Shown: positions 11,498 to 20,424 of the stretch, one piece after another
How positions within the stretch are numbered: position 1 is the first letter of the stretch
Layout: the number at the start of each line of letters is the position of its first letter
NCBI RefSeq assembly: GCF_015277775.1
Contig: NZ_CP063849.1
Span: 2,480,001-2,544,000, forward strand
Length of the DNA stretch: 64,000 nucleotides
From: Paludibaculum fermentans
Lineage (GTDB): Bacteria > Acidobacteriota > Terriglobia > Bryobacterales > Bryobacteraceae
Reading direction: 5' to 3'
The notes under the pieces: model-generated
Databases searched by the model: none
Seen by the model: only the letters and a program-made list of their open reading frames with translations
What the model was told of the DNA's origin: nothing
Translations under genes and position numbers: made by a program

Positions 11498-14400
11498 ATG
11501 AGAATGAGAACCATACCTGTACAGATGTTCAACGTGGCGCTGACGCTGTGCGCCGCGTTGACGATGGCCACGGCGGCCGGCGCAGCACCGCCGCGTCCGC
11601 AAGGCCCGTGCGACGTCTACGCCGCCGCGGGCGCCCCCTGCGTGGCCGCCCACAGCAGTACGCGCGCGCTGTATGCCGCCTACAATGGACCGCTCTACCA
11701 GGTCCTGCGCCAGTCCGATGGCAAGACGTTGGACATCGGCGTGGTCCAACCCAGTGCGCTGCCGGTCACGGACGCGGGCGGCTATGCCAATGCGGCCGCG
11801 CAGGACGCCTTCTGCGCGAACACGCACTGCTGGGTCAGCATCCTCTATGACCAGTCGCCCAAGGGAAACCACCTGATCCAGGCGCCGCGCGGCGGCTTCA
11901 GCGGTCCGGCCATGGGCGGCTTCAACAACCTCCCGGTGGCGGATATGGCGCCGGTCACTCTGATGGGCCACAAGGTCTACGGCATCTTCATCGCGCCGGG
12001 CATGGGCATCCGTCTGAACGATGCGAAGGGCACTGCCGTGGACGACCAGGCGGAGGGACAGTACTGGGTGATCAACGGCCACCACTACAACTCCGGGTGC
12101 TGCTTTGATTACGGCAATGCCGAGACGGACAGCCGTGACGACGGCAACGGCACCATGGAGACCACCTACTACGGCAACGCCACGCCCTGGTACCGGGGCA
12201 CCGGCAACGGCCCCTGGATCATGACCGACCAGGAGAACAACCTGGTGGGCTGCGTGAATCCGGATGAATCCAAGCTCTGTACGAACCTGCCGAGCATCAC
12301 GTGGCGGTTTGTCACCGCGATCGCCAAAGGGGAGCCGCACCATTGGACGTCCATGGGCGGCGACGCGCAGCGGGGTCCGTTGTCAGTCATGTTCGACGGA
12401 CCGCGCATTGACGTCACTTACGACCCGATGCGCAAGCAGGGCGCCATCCTGCTGGGCAATGGCGGCGACAACAGCGTTGGCTCGCAGGGCACCTTCTACG
12501 AAGGCGCGATGACGGCCGCGGGCACATTCCCTTCAGACGCCACTGACCAATTGGTGCAGGCCAACGTAGTGGCCGCGAAATACGATGTGCAGCGGCTGAG
12601 CCTGGCGCCGGCGGCCGCCACAGCTACACCGCCCGGAGTTCAGACCTTCGCCCCGCGATCCTCACAGGACACCACCCTGACATTCACAAACACGACAGGA
12701 GCGCCGGCGACGGGCGTGAAGCTGAGTATCTCCGTGCCCAAACAGTGGACCGCCATGGCAGTTGGCTCCAAGACTGCGTCGGTGACGATTCCTGAGACAG
12801 TGGCCCCCGGCGCGAGCGTGAATGCGACCTTCAAGGTCACCTCAGGACCAGCGGCCCTCAACGGCGACCTGGTAGGCAATGCGTCCTGGACAGCCCCGGG
12901 CGGCACGAGGCATTCGGAGACAACGGTGGAGAAGGTGCGGAACGTCAATCCCGTCAAGATCAATGAGTTCCGCGTCAGTGCAGGCAATCCTTCCAATTCA
13001 ACGAACTCGTTTATCGAGCTTTACAATGCCGGGGCCAGCGCGGTGGACCTCTCCAACTGGAGCCTGACCCAGCACCAGACCCAGCAGGCGATCTTCTCAT
13101 CGGTGAAGATCCCCGCCGGGACAAAGCTCGCTCCGGGCGGCTTCTATCTGCTGGGACTCGCGAATTCGGGACTGGCGGTGCCCGCGCGCACCGGTGACAG
13201 CACCCTGTATGTCAGGAGCACAACCGGCATGTCGGCCGGCGGCACGATCGAGATCGACACGGGCTCCAAGCTGGAGACGCGCAAGATTGCGAGCGTGGGG
13301 ACGGCGGCGGGCAACAGCACAACATTGTGGCAGCCATTGCCCGACGGGATGGTAATCACGATCCCTGCCGGATCGACCAACGTACCCGTCACCAGCGTGT
13401 CGGGGTTCGAGGTCGGCCAGAAGATCGCTATCGGCTACGGCGCCACCTATCCCACCGTCGCAAGGGGCGTGGAGAAGTATGAAGTGGCCACCGTCACCGC
13501 CGTGGGCAAGCCGGGCACGCAGGCCTTCCTGGGCGTGGACGCGCCCGCCGGCGCGACCAACATCAAGGTGACCTCGGTTGCCAACATCTCGGCTGGAGAC
13601 AAGATCCGGCTCGACATCGACAGCGTAGGCCATGGAATCGAGACAGTTACAGTAACTCGTGTTGGCACCCAGGCCAGCCGTAGTGCGCTGACGGCGAATG
13701 TGGGCACTGGCGCGACCAACATCAAGGTCCGCAGCGTAAACGGCTTCACGGTGGGCGACAAGTTGACCGTCGGTACGCCCGCGAACCAGGAGACAGTGAC
13801 GATCAGCGCGATCGGCGCCAACGTCTACTTCACTCCCGCCCTCACCAGGCCGCACCTCAACCACGAGGAGGCGATCGCCCAGGGCACGGGCCTGGATCTA
13901 TCCGCTCCACTGCGCTTCCCCCATGCGGGTAACATGCCCTTCAGCGTCCGGGGCACGGGTATCACCTTCCAGCCTGCAACCGTCTTTGCGCACTCCAGCA
14001 ACGAACCGGTCCAGCCATTGGGCACGGGCATCACGCTCGACAAGCCTCTGGCCAAAGAGCACGATATCAACGCGCCCGTGCGGGACGCCGCGGTCACCAC
14101 TGCGGGGTATCAGGACACACCGGCCCCCAATCAATGGTTCGGCGGGCCGGCCCTCTCCCCCAGCGCCGGCAACATGGTGCTGCGCGATGCCGCCGGCCTG
14201 GTCGTCGACAGCCTCAACTACGGCCTGCCGGTCGATCCGTGGGCCTCTGAGGGCTATCATGGCATCTCTGGCTCAGGACAGGGCGGCTGCCTGGTGCCGG
14301 CACCTGGCTTTGCGCGCGGCGTCGGCCCGGCCGCGGCGGCGTCGGGGGCGACGAACCGGAGCGCGGGCCGCTTCCCGGACGGCGCCGATACCGACAGCAA

Positions 14401-14899
14401 CTGCACCGATTTCCTGCTGCAGCCAGCCACCACCCTGTCGGCCGCGTCGGCCGCCGGCTCAAACAACATCAAAGTGGCCAGCGTGGCAGACTTCAAAGCC
14501 GGCCAGACGGTTCTGATCGACGCCGGTGGCGAACTTGAGAATGCGGTGATCGAAACGGTCGGTACAGCCGGGGCAACAACAGCGGGGACGGCCACCAACC
14601 CGGGCGCAACCGTGATCCCGGTGAATGGCGTGATGGGCTTCACAGCCGGACAGACTATCCTGATCGACGACGGAGCAAACCGCGAAACGGCCGTCGTCGC
14701 GTCCGTCACATTCGGGTTCAGGAACTCCTCCATCACCGTGGCGGCGCCGCTGAAGTCCGCGCACGCCGCCGGGTCACCCGTCACCGGCACCGGCATCACG
14801 CTGGCCGCCCCGTTGACCAAAGCGCATTCCGGCGGGACCCAGGTGGCCAGAAGCCTGCCCACTCCAGGCGCGCCCAACCAATACGTCCGGTCGAAGTAG
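11498..14899 (+). CDS. GH54 alpha-L-arabinofuranosidase with interrupted lamin-tail domain
   Basis: This 1133-residue exported enzyme has a signal peptide (~1-29) and a GH54 catalytic domain (~35-370) starting GPCDVYAAAGAPCVAAHS. The nucleophile is Glu221 in GTMETTYYG, and the acid/base is Asp324 in GNGGDNSVGSQGTFYEG. Adjacent Cys201-Cys202 in SGCCFDYG match the vicinal disulfide known in the fungal enzyme. Then come a NEW3-like beta-sandwich (~375-480) and a lamin-tail domain beginning VKINEFRVSAG. Four copies of an ATNIKVxSVxGFxxGD repeat interrupt the lamin tail, which resumes at NQWFGGPALSPSAG. It is interrupted again by two more copies before the end PTPGAPNQY. GH54 hydrolyses terminal arabinose from arabinan and arabinoxylan. 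No CBM42 is present. ATG 11498 has AGGA upstream. Confidence 0.85.
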   Translation: MRMRTIPVQMFNVALTLCAALTMATAAGAAPPRPQGPCDVYAAAGAPCVAAHSSTRALYAAYNGPLYQVLRQSDGKTLDIGVVQPSALPVTDAGGYANAAAQDAFCANTHCWVSILYDQSPKGNHLIQAPRGGFSGPAMGGFNNLPVADMAPVTLMGHKVYGIFIAPGMGIRLNDAKGTAVDDQAEGQYWVINGHHYNSGCCFDYGNAETDSRDDGNGTMETTYYGNATPWYRGTGNGPWIMTDQENNLVGCVNPDESKLCTNLPSITWRFVTAIAKGEPHHWTSMGGDAQRGPLSVMFDGPRIDVTYDPMRKQGAILLGNGGDNSVGSQGTFYEGAMTAAGTFPSDATDQLVQANVVAAKYDVQRLSLAPAAATATPPGVQTFAPRSSQDTTLTFTNTTGAPATGVKLSISVPKQWTAMAVGSKTASVTIPETVAPGASVNATFKVTSGPAALNGDLVGNASWTAPGGTRHSETTVEKVRNVNPVKINEFRVSAGNPSNSTNSFIELYNAGASAVDLSNWSLTQHQTQQAIFSSVKIPAGTKLAPGGFYLLGLANSGLAVPARTGDSTLYVRSTTGMSAGGTIEIDTGSKLETRKIASVGTAAGNSTTLWQPLPDGMVITIPAGSTNVPVTSVSGFEVGQKIAIGYGATYPTVARGVEKYEVATVTAVGKPGTQAFLGVDAPAGATNIKVTSVANISAGDKIRLDIDSVGHGIETVTVTRVGTQASRSALTANVGTGATNIKVRSVNGFTVGDKLTVGTPANQETVTISAIGANVYFTPALTRPHLNHEEAIAQGTGLDLSAPLRFPHAGNMPFSVRGTGITFQPATVFAHSSNEPVQPLGTGITLDKPLAKEHDINAPVRDAAVTTAGYQDTPAPNQWFGGPALSPSAGNMVLRDAAGLVVDSLNYGLPVDPWASEGYHGISGSGQGGCLVPAPGFARGVGPAAAASGATNRSAGRFPDGADTDSNCTDFLLQPATTLSAASAAGSNNIKVASVADFKAGQTVLIDAGGELENAVIETVGTAGATTAGTATNPGATVIPVNGVMGFTAGQTILIDDGANRETAVVASVTFGFRNSSITVAAPLKSAHAAGSPVTGTGITLAAPLTKAHSGGTQVARSLPTPGAPNQYVRSK

Positions 14900-14946
14900 C
14901 GGGTGACAAAGAATGCATGAGAAGTCGATCGAGAGTTGAAACCGGT

Positions 14947-17900
14947 ATGAAGATCAGAATCCTCGCTGTGCTTTTACCTGCGCTGGCCCTGACGCTGGCA
15001 GGGGCCACTCCTCCGCGCCAAAAGGGCCCGTGTGACATCTATGGCGCGGCGGGCACTCCCTGCGTGGCCGCCCACAGCACCACGCGCGCGCTGTACGGCG
15101 CCTACAAAGGCCCGCTTTACCAGGTGAAACGCGCATCTGACGGCAAGACGCTGGACATTGGAGTTGTCCCTCCCACCGCATCGCCGGTACCGGACGCCGG
15201 TGGGGTCGCTGACGCAGCCGCGCAGGACGCGTTCTGCGCCAATACGCTTTGCGTCATCAACCGGATCTACGACCAGTCCGGCAAAGGCAACCACCTGCTG
15301 CAGTCGCCTCCGGGGCCTTTGTTTCCAGGCCCGGCGAAAGGTGGCTTCGATACTCAGCCGGTCGCGGACATGGCGCCCATCACCATCGGCGGCCATAAGG
15401 CCTACGGCGTCTACATCATGCCGGGCATGGGGTTCCGCAACAACGATGCCAGGGACCTTGCCATCAACGACGAGCCGGAGGGTATCTACTACGTCATCGA
15501 CGGCACGCATTACGACAGCGGCTGCTGCTTCGATTACGGCAACTCCTCCACAAACGGCCGCGCCGTGGGCACCGGCACCATGGAGACCACCTACTTCGGC
15601 ACCGCCACGGCCTGGGGCAGCGGCGCCGGTCCCGGCCCCTGGATCATGGCCGACCTGGAGGCCGGCCTCTTCTCCGGCTATAACGCGAAACAAAACTCAG
15701 GCGATCCGACCATCGATTCATGGCGGTTCGTGACAGCCGTCGTCGACGGCGGCGGCGGCAACCGGTGGGATCTTCGCGGAGGCAACGCACAGAAGGGTGG
15801 GTTGACGACCTTCTACAGCGGGATCCGCCCCGGTTCGCGAACCAACAATAGTTATTACCCGATGCACAAGCAGGGCGCCATCCTCCTGGGCGTTGGCGGA
15901 GACAACGGCAACGGCTCGGCCGGCACCTTCTACGAAGGAGTGATGACTACCGGCTATCCAACAGAAGCCACCACGGATGCTGTGCAGGCCAACATCGTGG
16001 CTGCGCGGTATGGCGTTCAACGTGTGAGGCTGTCGCGCGTCACGACATTTACTCCGGGATCGACGCAGAATGTCACCGCGACGTTCACGAATGTCTCCGA
16101 GGTGCCCGTGACGGGCGTCAAGCTAAGCCTCTCGGTCCCGGCAGGGTGGACCGCCCGTGTCTCCGGCAGCGTTTCGAAAACATTCGACGCGCCGGTGGCG
16201 CCGGGCGCCAGTGTGAGCGCGGCGTTCCAAGTCACCTCGCCGTCGAAGACCGGCGCCGGCTTCCTCACCGGCAAGGCTGAGTGGTCGATTCCAACGGCCG
16301 GCCGGAAGCAGTTCGACACGATCCCCACGAGAGTGCGGAATGTTCTGCCGGTAAAGATCAACGAGGTCCGCCTGGGTACCACCACCAACCCGACCGACCA
16401 GTTCATCGAGCTATACAACGCCGGCTCCAGTGCCGCCGACCTTTCGAACTGGACCCTGGTGAACACGCAGAGCCAGTGGGCGCCAGTCAGGCTGGCAACA
16501 ATCCCAGCAGGCACGAATCTCGCGAGCGGAGCCTACTATCTCCTGGGTCTCTCCGGTTCCGGACTGGCCGCGCCCGCCGCCCCGGGCGCGACGGCCGTTC
16601 ACGTGAGGAGCATCACCGGCCTGGCGCCAGGAGATAAGGTCGGCATCGACGGCGAAACGCGCACCGTCGCCAGTATTGGAACTGCCGCGGCGGCGTTGAC
16701 CACAGTGTTCGAGCCTGTGTCCACCGGCCCTTGGCTCACGATACCGGCCGGATCCACAAACCTGCCCGTAACGAACGCGGCCGGCTTCGCCGTGGGCGAA
16801 AAGCTCGGCATCGACATCGGCGGCAACTACGAACTGGCGACGGTCACAGCCGTTGGCAAGGCGGCCACGCAAACAACACTGGCAGCCGCCTCGGCGGCAG
16901 GCGCCACCAACATCAAAGTAGCCGCCAGCGAGAACATGACGCCCGGTGACACCTTGACGATCGGCACCGGAGTTCGCAAGGAGACGGCCACCGTGCAGAG
17001 CGCCGGAGCCAGCGGAGCCAGCGAGAAAGGCATCGACCTGGCCGCCCCGCTCAAGTTCGACCACATGTCCGGCGTTGACGTCTCGGACGTGGGGACAGGC
17101 ATCAGTTTCACCCCGGCCACCAGATTGCCGCACCTCAGCGGCGACGCAGTCCAGGCGCTGGGCAGCGGCCTGACGCTCGACCGCCCGCTCACCAGGAGCC
17201 ACGAATACGGCGCGGCCGTGGTGAATGCCCAGGCCGCGACGGCGGGCTACCAGGGTCCACCGGCGCCCAATCAATGGTTCGGGGGCACCCTCTCGGCCAA
17301 GGCCGGTTCCATCGCCCTCCTGGATGCTGCAGGCTCAGTGGTCGACGCAATGGTATACGGATCCCAGCAAAGCAGTTCCAGTGGCAATGGGACCATCACC
17401 AGCCCGGAACTGGCCACGATCGAGGGCGATCAGGGCAAGGGCGGCTGCATCGTGGTGGTGCCGGCCCCAGCCGGCGGAGCGGGTCGCAGCAGGGGCCGGT
17501 TCCCGAATGGCGCCGACGCCGATAGCAACTGCACCGATTTCCAGACCCAGGCCGCCGCTTTCCTGCCGCTAGGCGCGTCCGCAGGCGCGACCAACATCAA
17601 AACCGGCAACGTAACCGGCTTTGCCCCGGGCCAGAAGATCCTGATTGATACCGGGGCAAACCTCGAAACCGCGGTCATCGCGACCGTGGGCACGGCGGGG
17701 GCCTCCACCGTGCGAACCGACACCAGTGCGGGCGCTACCGTGCTTCCCGTAGCTGGCGGGATGGGTTTCAGCGCCGGACAAGCCATTACCATCGATAGCG
17801 GCGCAAAACAGGAGACGGCGGTGATCGTCTCCACCACTTTCGGGAGAGGGGGCGGCGCCATCACCGTCAGCGTGCCGCTCACGTTGGCGCACACTGCCGG

Positions 17901-18015
17901 AGCACAGGTTTCCGGCACCGGCATCAGCTTGACCGCTCCCTTGACCATGACGCATGCCGGCGGTACGCAGATCGTCAGCGGTGTGCCCACGCCGGGCGCG
18001 CCGAATCAGTTCTAG
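14947..18015 (+). CDS. GH54 alpha-L-arabinofuranosidase, tandem paralogue
   Basis: This 1022-residue paralogue of the preceding gene begins 47 bases after it. It has a signal peptide (MKIRILAVLLPALALTLAGA) and a GH54 domain from GPCDIYGAAGTPCVAAHS. The nucleophile Glu is in GTMETTYFG, the acid/base Asp is in GVGGDNGNGSAGTFYEG, and the vicinal Cys pair is in SGCCFDYG. It has the same NEW3-like domain and lamin-tail domain (VKINEVRLGTT ... FIELYNAG). The lamin tail is interrupted first by three and then by two repeats of the ATNIK type, one repeat fewer than its neighbour. It ends PTPGAPNQF. An upstream in-frame ATG at 14917 is possible; 14947 gives the cleaner signal peptide. The two probably act together on arabinan side chains. 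Confidence 0.85.
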   Translation: MKIRILAVLLPALALTLAGATPPRQKGPCDIYGAAGTPCVAAHSTTRALYGAYKGPLYQVKRASDGKTLDIGVVPPTASPVPDAGGVADAAAQDAFCANTLCVINRIYDQSGKGNHLLQSPPGPLFPGPAKGGFDTQPVADMAPITIGGHKAYGVYIMPGMGFRNNDARDLAINDEPEGIYYVIDGTHYDSGCCFDYGNSSTNGRAVGTGTMETTYFGTATAWGSGAGPGPWIMADLEAGLFSGYNAKQNSGDPTIDSWRFVTAVVDGGGGNRWDLRGGNAQKGGLTTFYSGIRPGSRTNNSYYPMHKQGAILLGVGGDNGNGSAGTFYEGVMTTGYPTEATTDAVQANIVAARYGVQRVRLSRVTTFTPGSTQNVTATFTNVSEVPVTGVKLSLSVPAGWTARVSGSVSKTFDAPVAPGASVSAAFQVTSPSKTGAGFLTGKAEWSIPTAGRKQFDTIPTRVRNVLPVKINEVRLGTTTNPTDQFIELYNAGSSAADLSNWTLVNTQSQWAPVRLATIPAGTNLASGAYYLLGLSGSGLAAPAAPGATAVHVRSITGLAPGDKVGIDGETRTVASIGTAAAALTTVFEPVSTGPWLTIPAGSTNLPVTNAAGFAVGEKLGIDIGGNYELATVTAVGKAATQTTLAAASAAGATNIKVAASENMTPGDTLTIGTGVRKETATVQSAGASGASEKGIDLAAPLKFDHMSGVDVSDVGTGISFTPATRLPHLSGDAVQALGSGLTLDRPLTRSHEYGAAVVNAQAATAGYQGPPAPNQWFGGTLSAKAGSIALLDAAGSVVDAMVYGSQQSSSSGNGTITSPELATIEGDQGKGGCIVVVPAPAGGAGRSRGRFPNGADADSNCTDFQTQAAAFLPLGASAGATNIKTGNVTGFAPGQKILIDTGANLETAVIATVGTAGASTVRTDTSAGATVLPVAGGMGFSAGQAITIDSGAKQETAVIVSTTFGRGGGAITVSVPLTLAHTAGAQVSGTGISLTAPLTMTHAGGTQIVSGVPTPGAPNQF

Positions 18016-18080
18016 ATCCTGATCGAGTGTTCAGGCTATCGTTGCTATCTCGAAGGTGCCTGCGGACCCAGGCAGATCCC

Positions 18081-18100
18081 GCTGCGCTGCAGCGCGCAGC
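18081..18100 (+). terminator. GC-rich hairpin after the GH54 pair
   Basis: GCTGCGC-N6-GCGCAGC is a perfect 7-bp stem 66 bases after the second GH54 stop. It has no run of T after it, so it may end transcription only with help, or protect the 3' end. Confidence 0.35.
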
Positions 18101-18228
18101 TACCCCATCGGTTCAATCTTTAGTGAGTGCCACGGGCGTGGTGGCAACAGGCTGGAACCCGCGGTTCATATTGCCGTGTGGATGAAGCGAACGCACGGCA
18201 CGCTGTCGATAAGTTGTTGATTTGATGG

Positions 18229-18300
18229 AGCGGGAGACGAGACTCGAACTCGCAACCAACAGCTTGGAAGGCTGTGACTCTACCCTTGAGTTACTCCCGC
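18229..18300 (-). tRNA. tRNA-Gly (anticodon UCC)
   Basis: On the minus strand the acceptor GCGGGAG pairs with CTCCCGC, the D stem ACTC with GAGT and the anticodon stem ACAGC with GCTGT around CTTCCAA. The T arm GCGAG/CTCGT holds TTCGAGT. The anticodon TCC reads GGA/GGG glycine codons. The discriminator is T, and CCA is encoded at 18226-18228. A TAGAAT box at 18329-18334 may be its -10 element. Confidence 0.95.
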
Positions 18301-18334
18301 TCAGGAGTGTACTGGCCGGTCCACTTCTATTCTA

Positions 18335-19768
18335 CTACTGAGAGCCTTTGCTCAGCAGCATCACTTTCGCCGTGTGGAAGATGATGTACATGTCCAGGGA
18401 CAGGCTCAGGTGCTTCAAATAGTAGAGGTCGTACTCCAGCTTGGTAATCGTGTCTTCCACCGTATCGCCATACTTGTGGTTGATCTGCGCCCAACCGGTA
18501 ATCCCGGGCAGTATCGCATGCCTCTGGTTGTAGAACGGGATCTTCTCGCTGAGGACTTTCACGAACTCCGGCCGTTCCGGCCTGGGGCCCACAATCGCCA
18601 TGTCACCACGGATCACGTTGAAGAACTGCGGCAGTTCATCCAGGCGCAGTTTGCGCAGCCAGTAGCCCAGCGGCGTCACACGCGGATCGTTCTTCTGCGC
18701 CCAGACGGCGCCGGTGCGCGCTTCCGCATCGATGTACATTGAGCGGAACTTGTAGACGAAGAATTCCTTGCCGTTGATCCCGACCCGCCGTTGGCTGTAG
18801 AGCGCCTTGCCCGGGGAAGTCACACGCACCAGCACCCAGACGATCGCCATCACCGGCAAGGCGATCAATAGCCCGATCAGGGAAATCACGGTCGAGTAAA
18901 GCCGCTGGATGGCCAGGTTGCGAGCATTGGGGCCGATCGAGTTCGAAAAGAGCAACTGGGATGGACGGAGAGCTTCCAGGGAAACGCGCCACAGCATCGT
19001 CTCATACAGATAGCTGGAATCTTCCACCGGAACACCGGCCACGCGCAGGTCGAGCAACTCTTGCAGCGGCATCCGGTCGCGCTGCTCCGGCAGGCCCACG
19101 ACGATCATGGAAGGCTTGTGTTCCTCGTAGATCGGGAGGAGATCGCAGACCTGACCCAAATACGGCACTTGCCGGGTGAACTCCTCCTCGGCCTGAACAT
19201 CCGAGAGGTAGCCCACACAGCTCATCCCAAACTGCGGCTTCTCGTGGATAGTTTTCACGATCGCCTTCACCAGATTGTTGGCACCCAGGAAGAGGATGCG
19301 CTGGCGGTTGTGGCTGCGTATAAAGAGCAGGTCGTAGGCGAAGCGCCACGCGGGCAATATCGCCAGGGCCAGGCCGCTGCCGACCATCATGTGCCAGCGG
19401 CCCAGCACCATGTCCTTGGAAACGTAGCTGGCCAAGGACTGCGCGAGAAAAGCCATGCCCAAGACCAGGCAGTACTGCTGGACGAGGCGAAGCCTGGAGA
19501 TCACCCGCAGTTCGGAGTAGAGATCGTTCAGGTACACGCCGAGGAGGACGCTGGCGACAACAAAAAGCACTCGCTCCATGCCGCCGTCGTAGAACAGGAA
19601 GATGTCCAGACTGTCGGGCCCGACCAGTGCATACGCGCCGATGTAGCAGGCAAACACTAACAAGGTCTCCGATAGGAGCAATCCAACGACGGAGGCTGGA
19701 ATGAAAACTTTGAAAATCCGGATCATCCGTGGGCTTTCACCTGTATCAGCAGATAGTAAGTCTACCAT
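18335..19768 (-). CDS. Exopolysaccharide polyprenyl-phosphate sugar transferase (EpsB/WcaJ type)
   Basis: This 477-residue inner-membrane protein has about four N-terminal membrane spans, a CoA-binding-like Rossmann segment (RQRILFLGANNLVKAIVKTI), one more span near residue 280, and a C-terminal bacterial sugar-transferase domain. The transferase domain shows YKFRSMYIDAEARTG, LRKLRLDELPQFFNVIRGD and VGPRPERPEF. Such enzymes move a sugar-1-phosphate to undecaprenyl phosphate, the first step of exopolysaccharide or O-antigen repeat synthesis. The length and order match the family linked to PEP-CTERM/XrtA exopolysaccharide clusters, but no other export genes are adjacent. The ATG at 19768 has AAGGG six bases upstream; a TTG at 19783 is less likely. 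Confidence 0.9.
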   Translation of the reverse strand: MVDLLSADTGESPRMIRIFKVFIPASVVGLLLSETLLVFACYIGAYALVGPDSLDIFLFYDGGMERVLFVVASVLLGVYLNDLYSELRVISRLRLVQQYCLVLGMAFLAQSLASYVSKDMVLGRWHMMVGSGLALAILPAWRFAYDLLFIRSHNRQRILFLGANNLVKAIVKTIHEKPQFGMSCVGYLSDVQAEEEFTRQVPYLGQVCDLLPIYEEHKPSMIVVGLPEQRDRMPLQELLDLRVAGVPVEDSSYLYETMLWRVSLEALRPSQLLFSNSIGPNARNLAIQRLYSTVISLIGLLIALPVMAIVWVLVRVTSPGKALYSQRRVGINGKEFFVYKFRSMYIDAEARTGAVWAQKNDPRVTPLGYWLRKLRLDELPQFFNVIRGDMAIVGPRPERPEFVKVLSEKIPFYNQRHAILPGITGWAQINHKYGDTVEDTITKLEYDLYYLKHLSLSLDMYIIFHTAKVMLLSKGSQ

Positions 19769-19869
19769 GTATGCCCTTGCCAAGAGATGTCACTTGGGTC
19801 TATAACCCGTTGGATCAAGGACCTTTTCAGTCCTGGTTTAAGTGCATGAAGAATCACGCCTCTTTGCGG

Positions 19870-19898
19870 TTGACGAGCTCAGTTGCGGGTGGTACTTT
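19870..19898 (+). promoter_or_regulatory. isc operon promoter
   Basis: TTGACG (19870-19875) and TACTTT (19893-19898) are separated by exactly 17 bases. The expected start site is near 19905, giving a leader of about 29 bases before iscR. Confidence 0.6.
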
Positions 19899-19905
19899 GG
19901 ATGTG

Positions 19906-19920
19906 GGACTGAATTAGTCC
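19906..19920. promoter_or_regulatory. iscR box: IscR type-1-like operator
   Basis: GGACTGAATTAGTCC contains GACT-RWWWY-AGTC, the core of the E. coli IscR type-1 site bound by the [2Fe-2S] form of IscR. It covers the expected transcription start, 14 bases before the iscR ATG, so it should let IscR repress its own operon. Confidence 0.6.
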
Positions 19921-19933
19921 GAGATACTCACCC

Positions 19934-20404
19934 ATGCTGAAGCTGACCAAGAAAGCGGACTACGGGCTGATCAGCCTGCGTCACCTGGCTGTACACGGCC
20001 GGAACCGCTCGGCCAGCGCCAAGGAACTGGCGGAAGCCTTCCGGATCCCCGTTCCGGTACTCTCAAAGGTACTTCAGAAGCTCGTCCGTGAGGGATTCCT
20101 CATCTCCGAACAGGGAACGAACGGCGGCTACCGTCTTTCCCGGGATCCTTCAACGATCACTGCCCTGGAAGTGATCCGGGCGATTGACGGTCCCATCATT
20201 TTAACCACGTGCTTCACAGAGCACGGGGAGTGCGATCTTTCCGATCAATGTACTGTGCGGGAACCACTTCGCCGAGTGCATGAAGGAATCCTTCGCCTGC
20301 TCGACAGCATCAGCATTACAGACCTGTCGGCTGACGAAGAACCGCCCCAATCGGCGCGTGCCGTCAAGACCGGGGTCCTCTCCCTGCCCGTACTGGCCAG
20401 TTAG
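19934..20404 (+). CDS. iscR: Rrf2-family iron-sulfur regulator IscR
   Basis: This 156-residue Rrf2-family regulator has an N-terminal winged helix ([19 protein letters not shown]; recognition region [18 protein letters not shown]) with the family wing [10 protein letters not shown]. Three cysteines, Cys93, Cys100 and Cys106 in [16 protein letters not shown], are at the place where IscR holds a [2Fe-2S] cluster. In the cluster-bound state IscR represses the isc genes, so the operon responds to cluster demand. It is the first gene of the isc operon, 20 bases before iscS. A type-1-like IscR box overlaps the promoter. Its Cys spacing (C-x6-C-x5-C) is slightly wider than the C-x5-C-x5-C of E. coli. 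Confidence 0.9.
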   Translation: MLKLTKKADYGLISLRHLAVHGRNRSASAKELAEAFRIPVPVLSKVLQKLVREGFLISEQGTNGGYRLSRDPSTITALEVIRAIDGPIILTTCFTEHGECDLSDQCTVREPLRRVHEGILRLLDSISITDLSADEEPPQSARAVKTGVLSLPVLAS

Positions 20405-20424
20405 GAACTAAGGAAACGCTTTCG

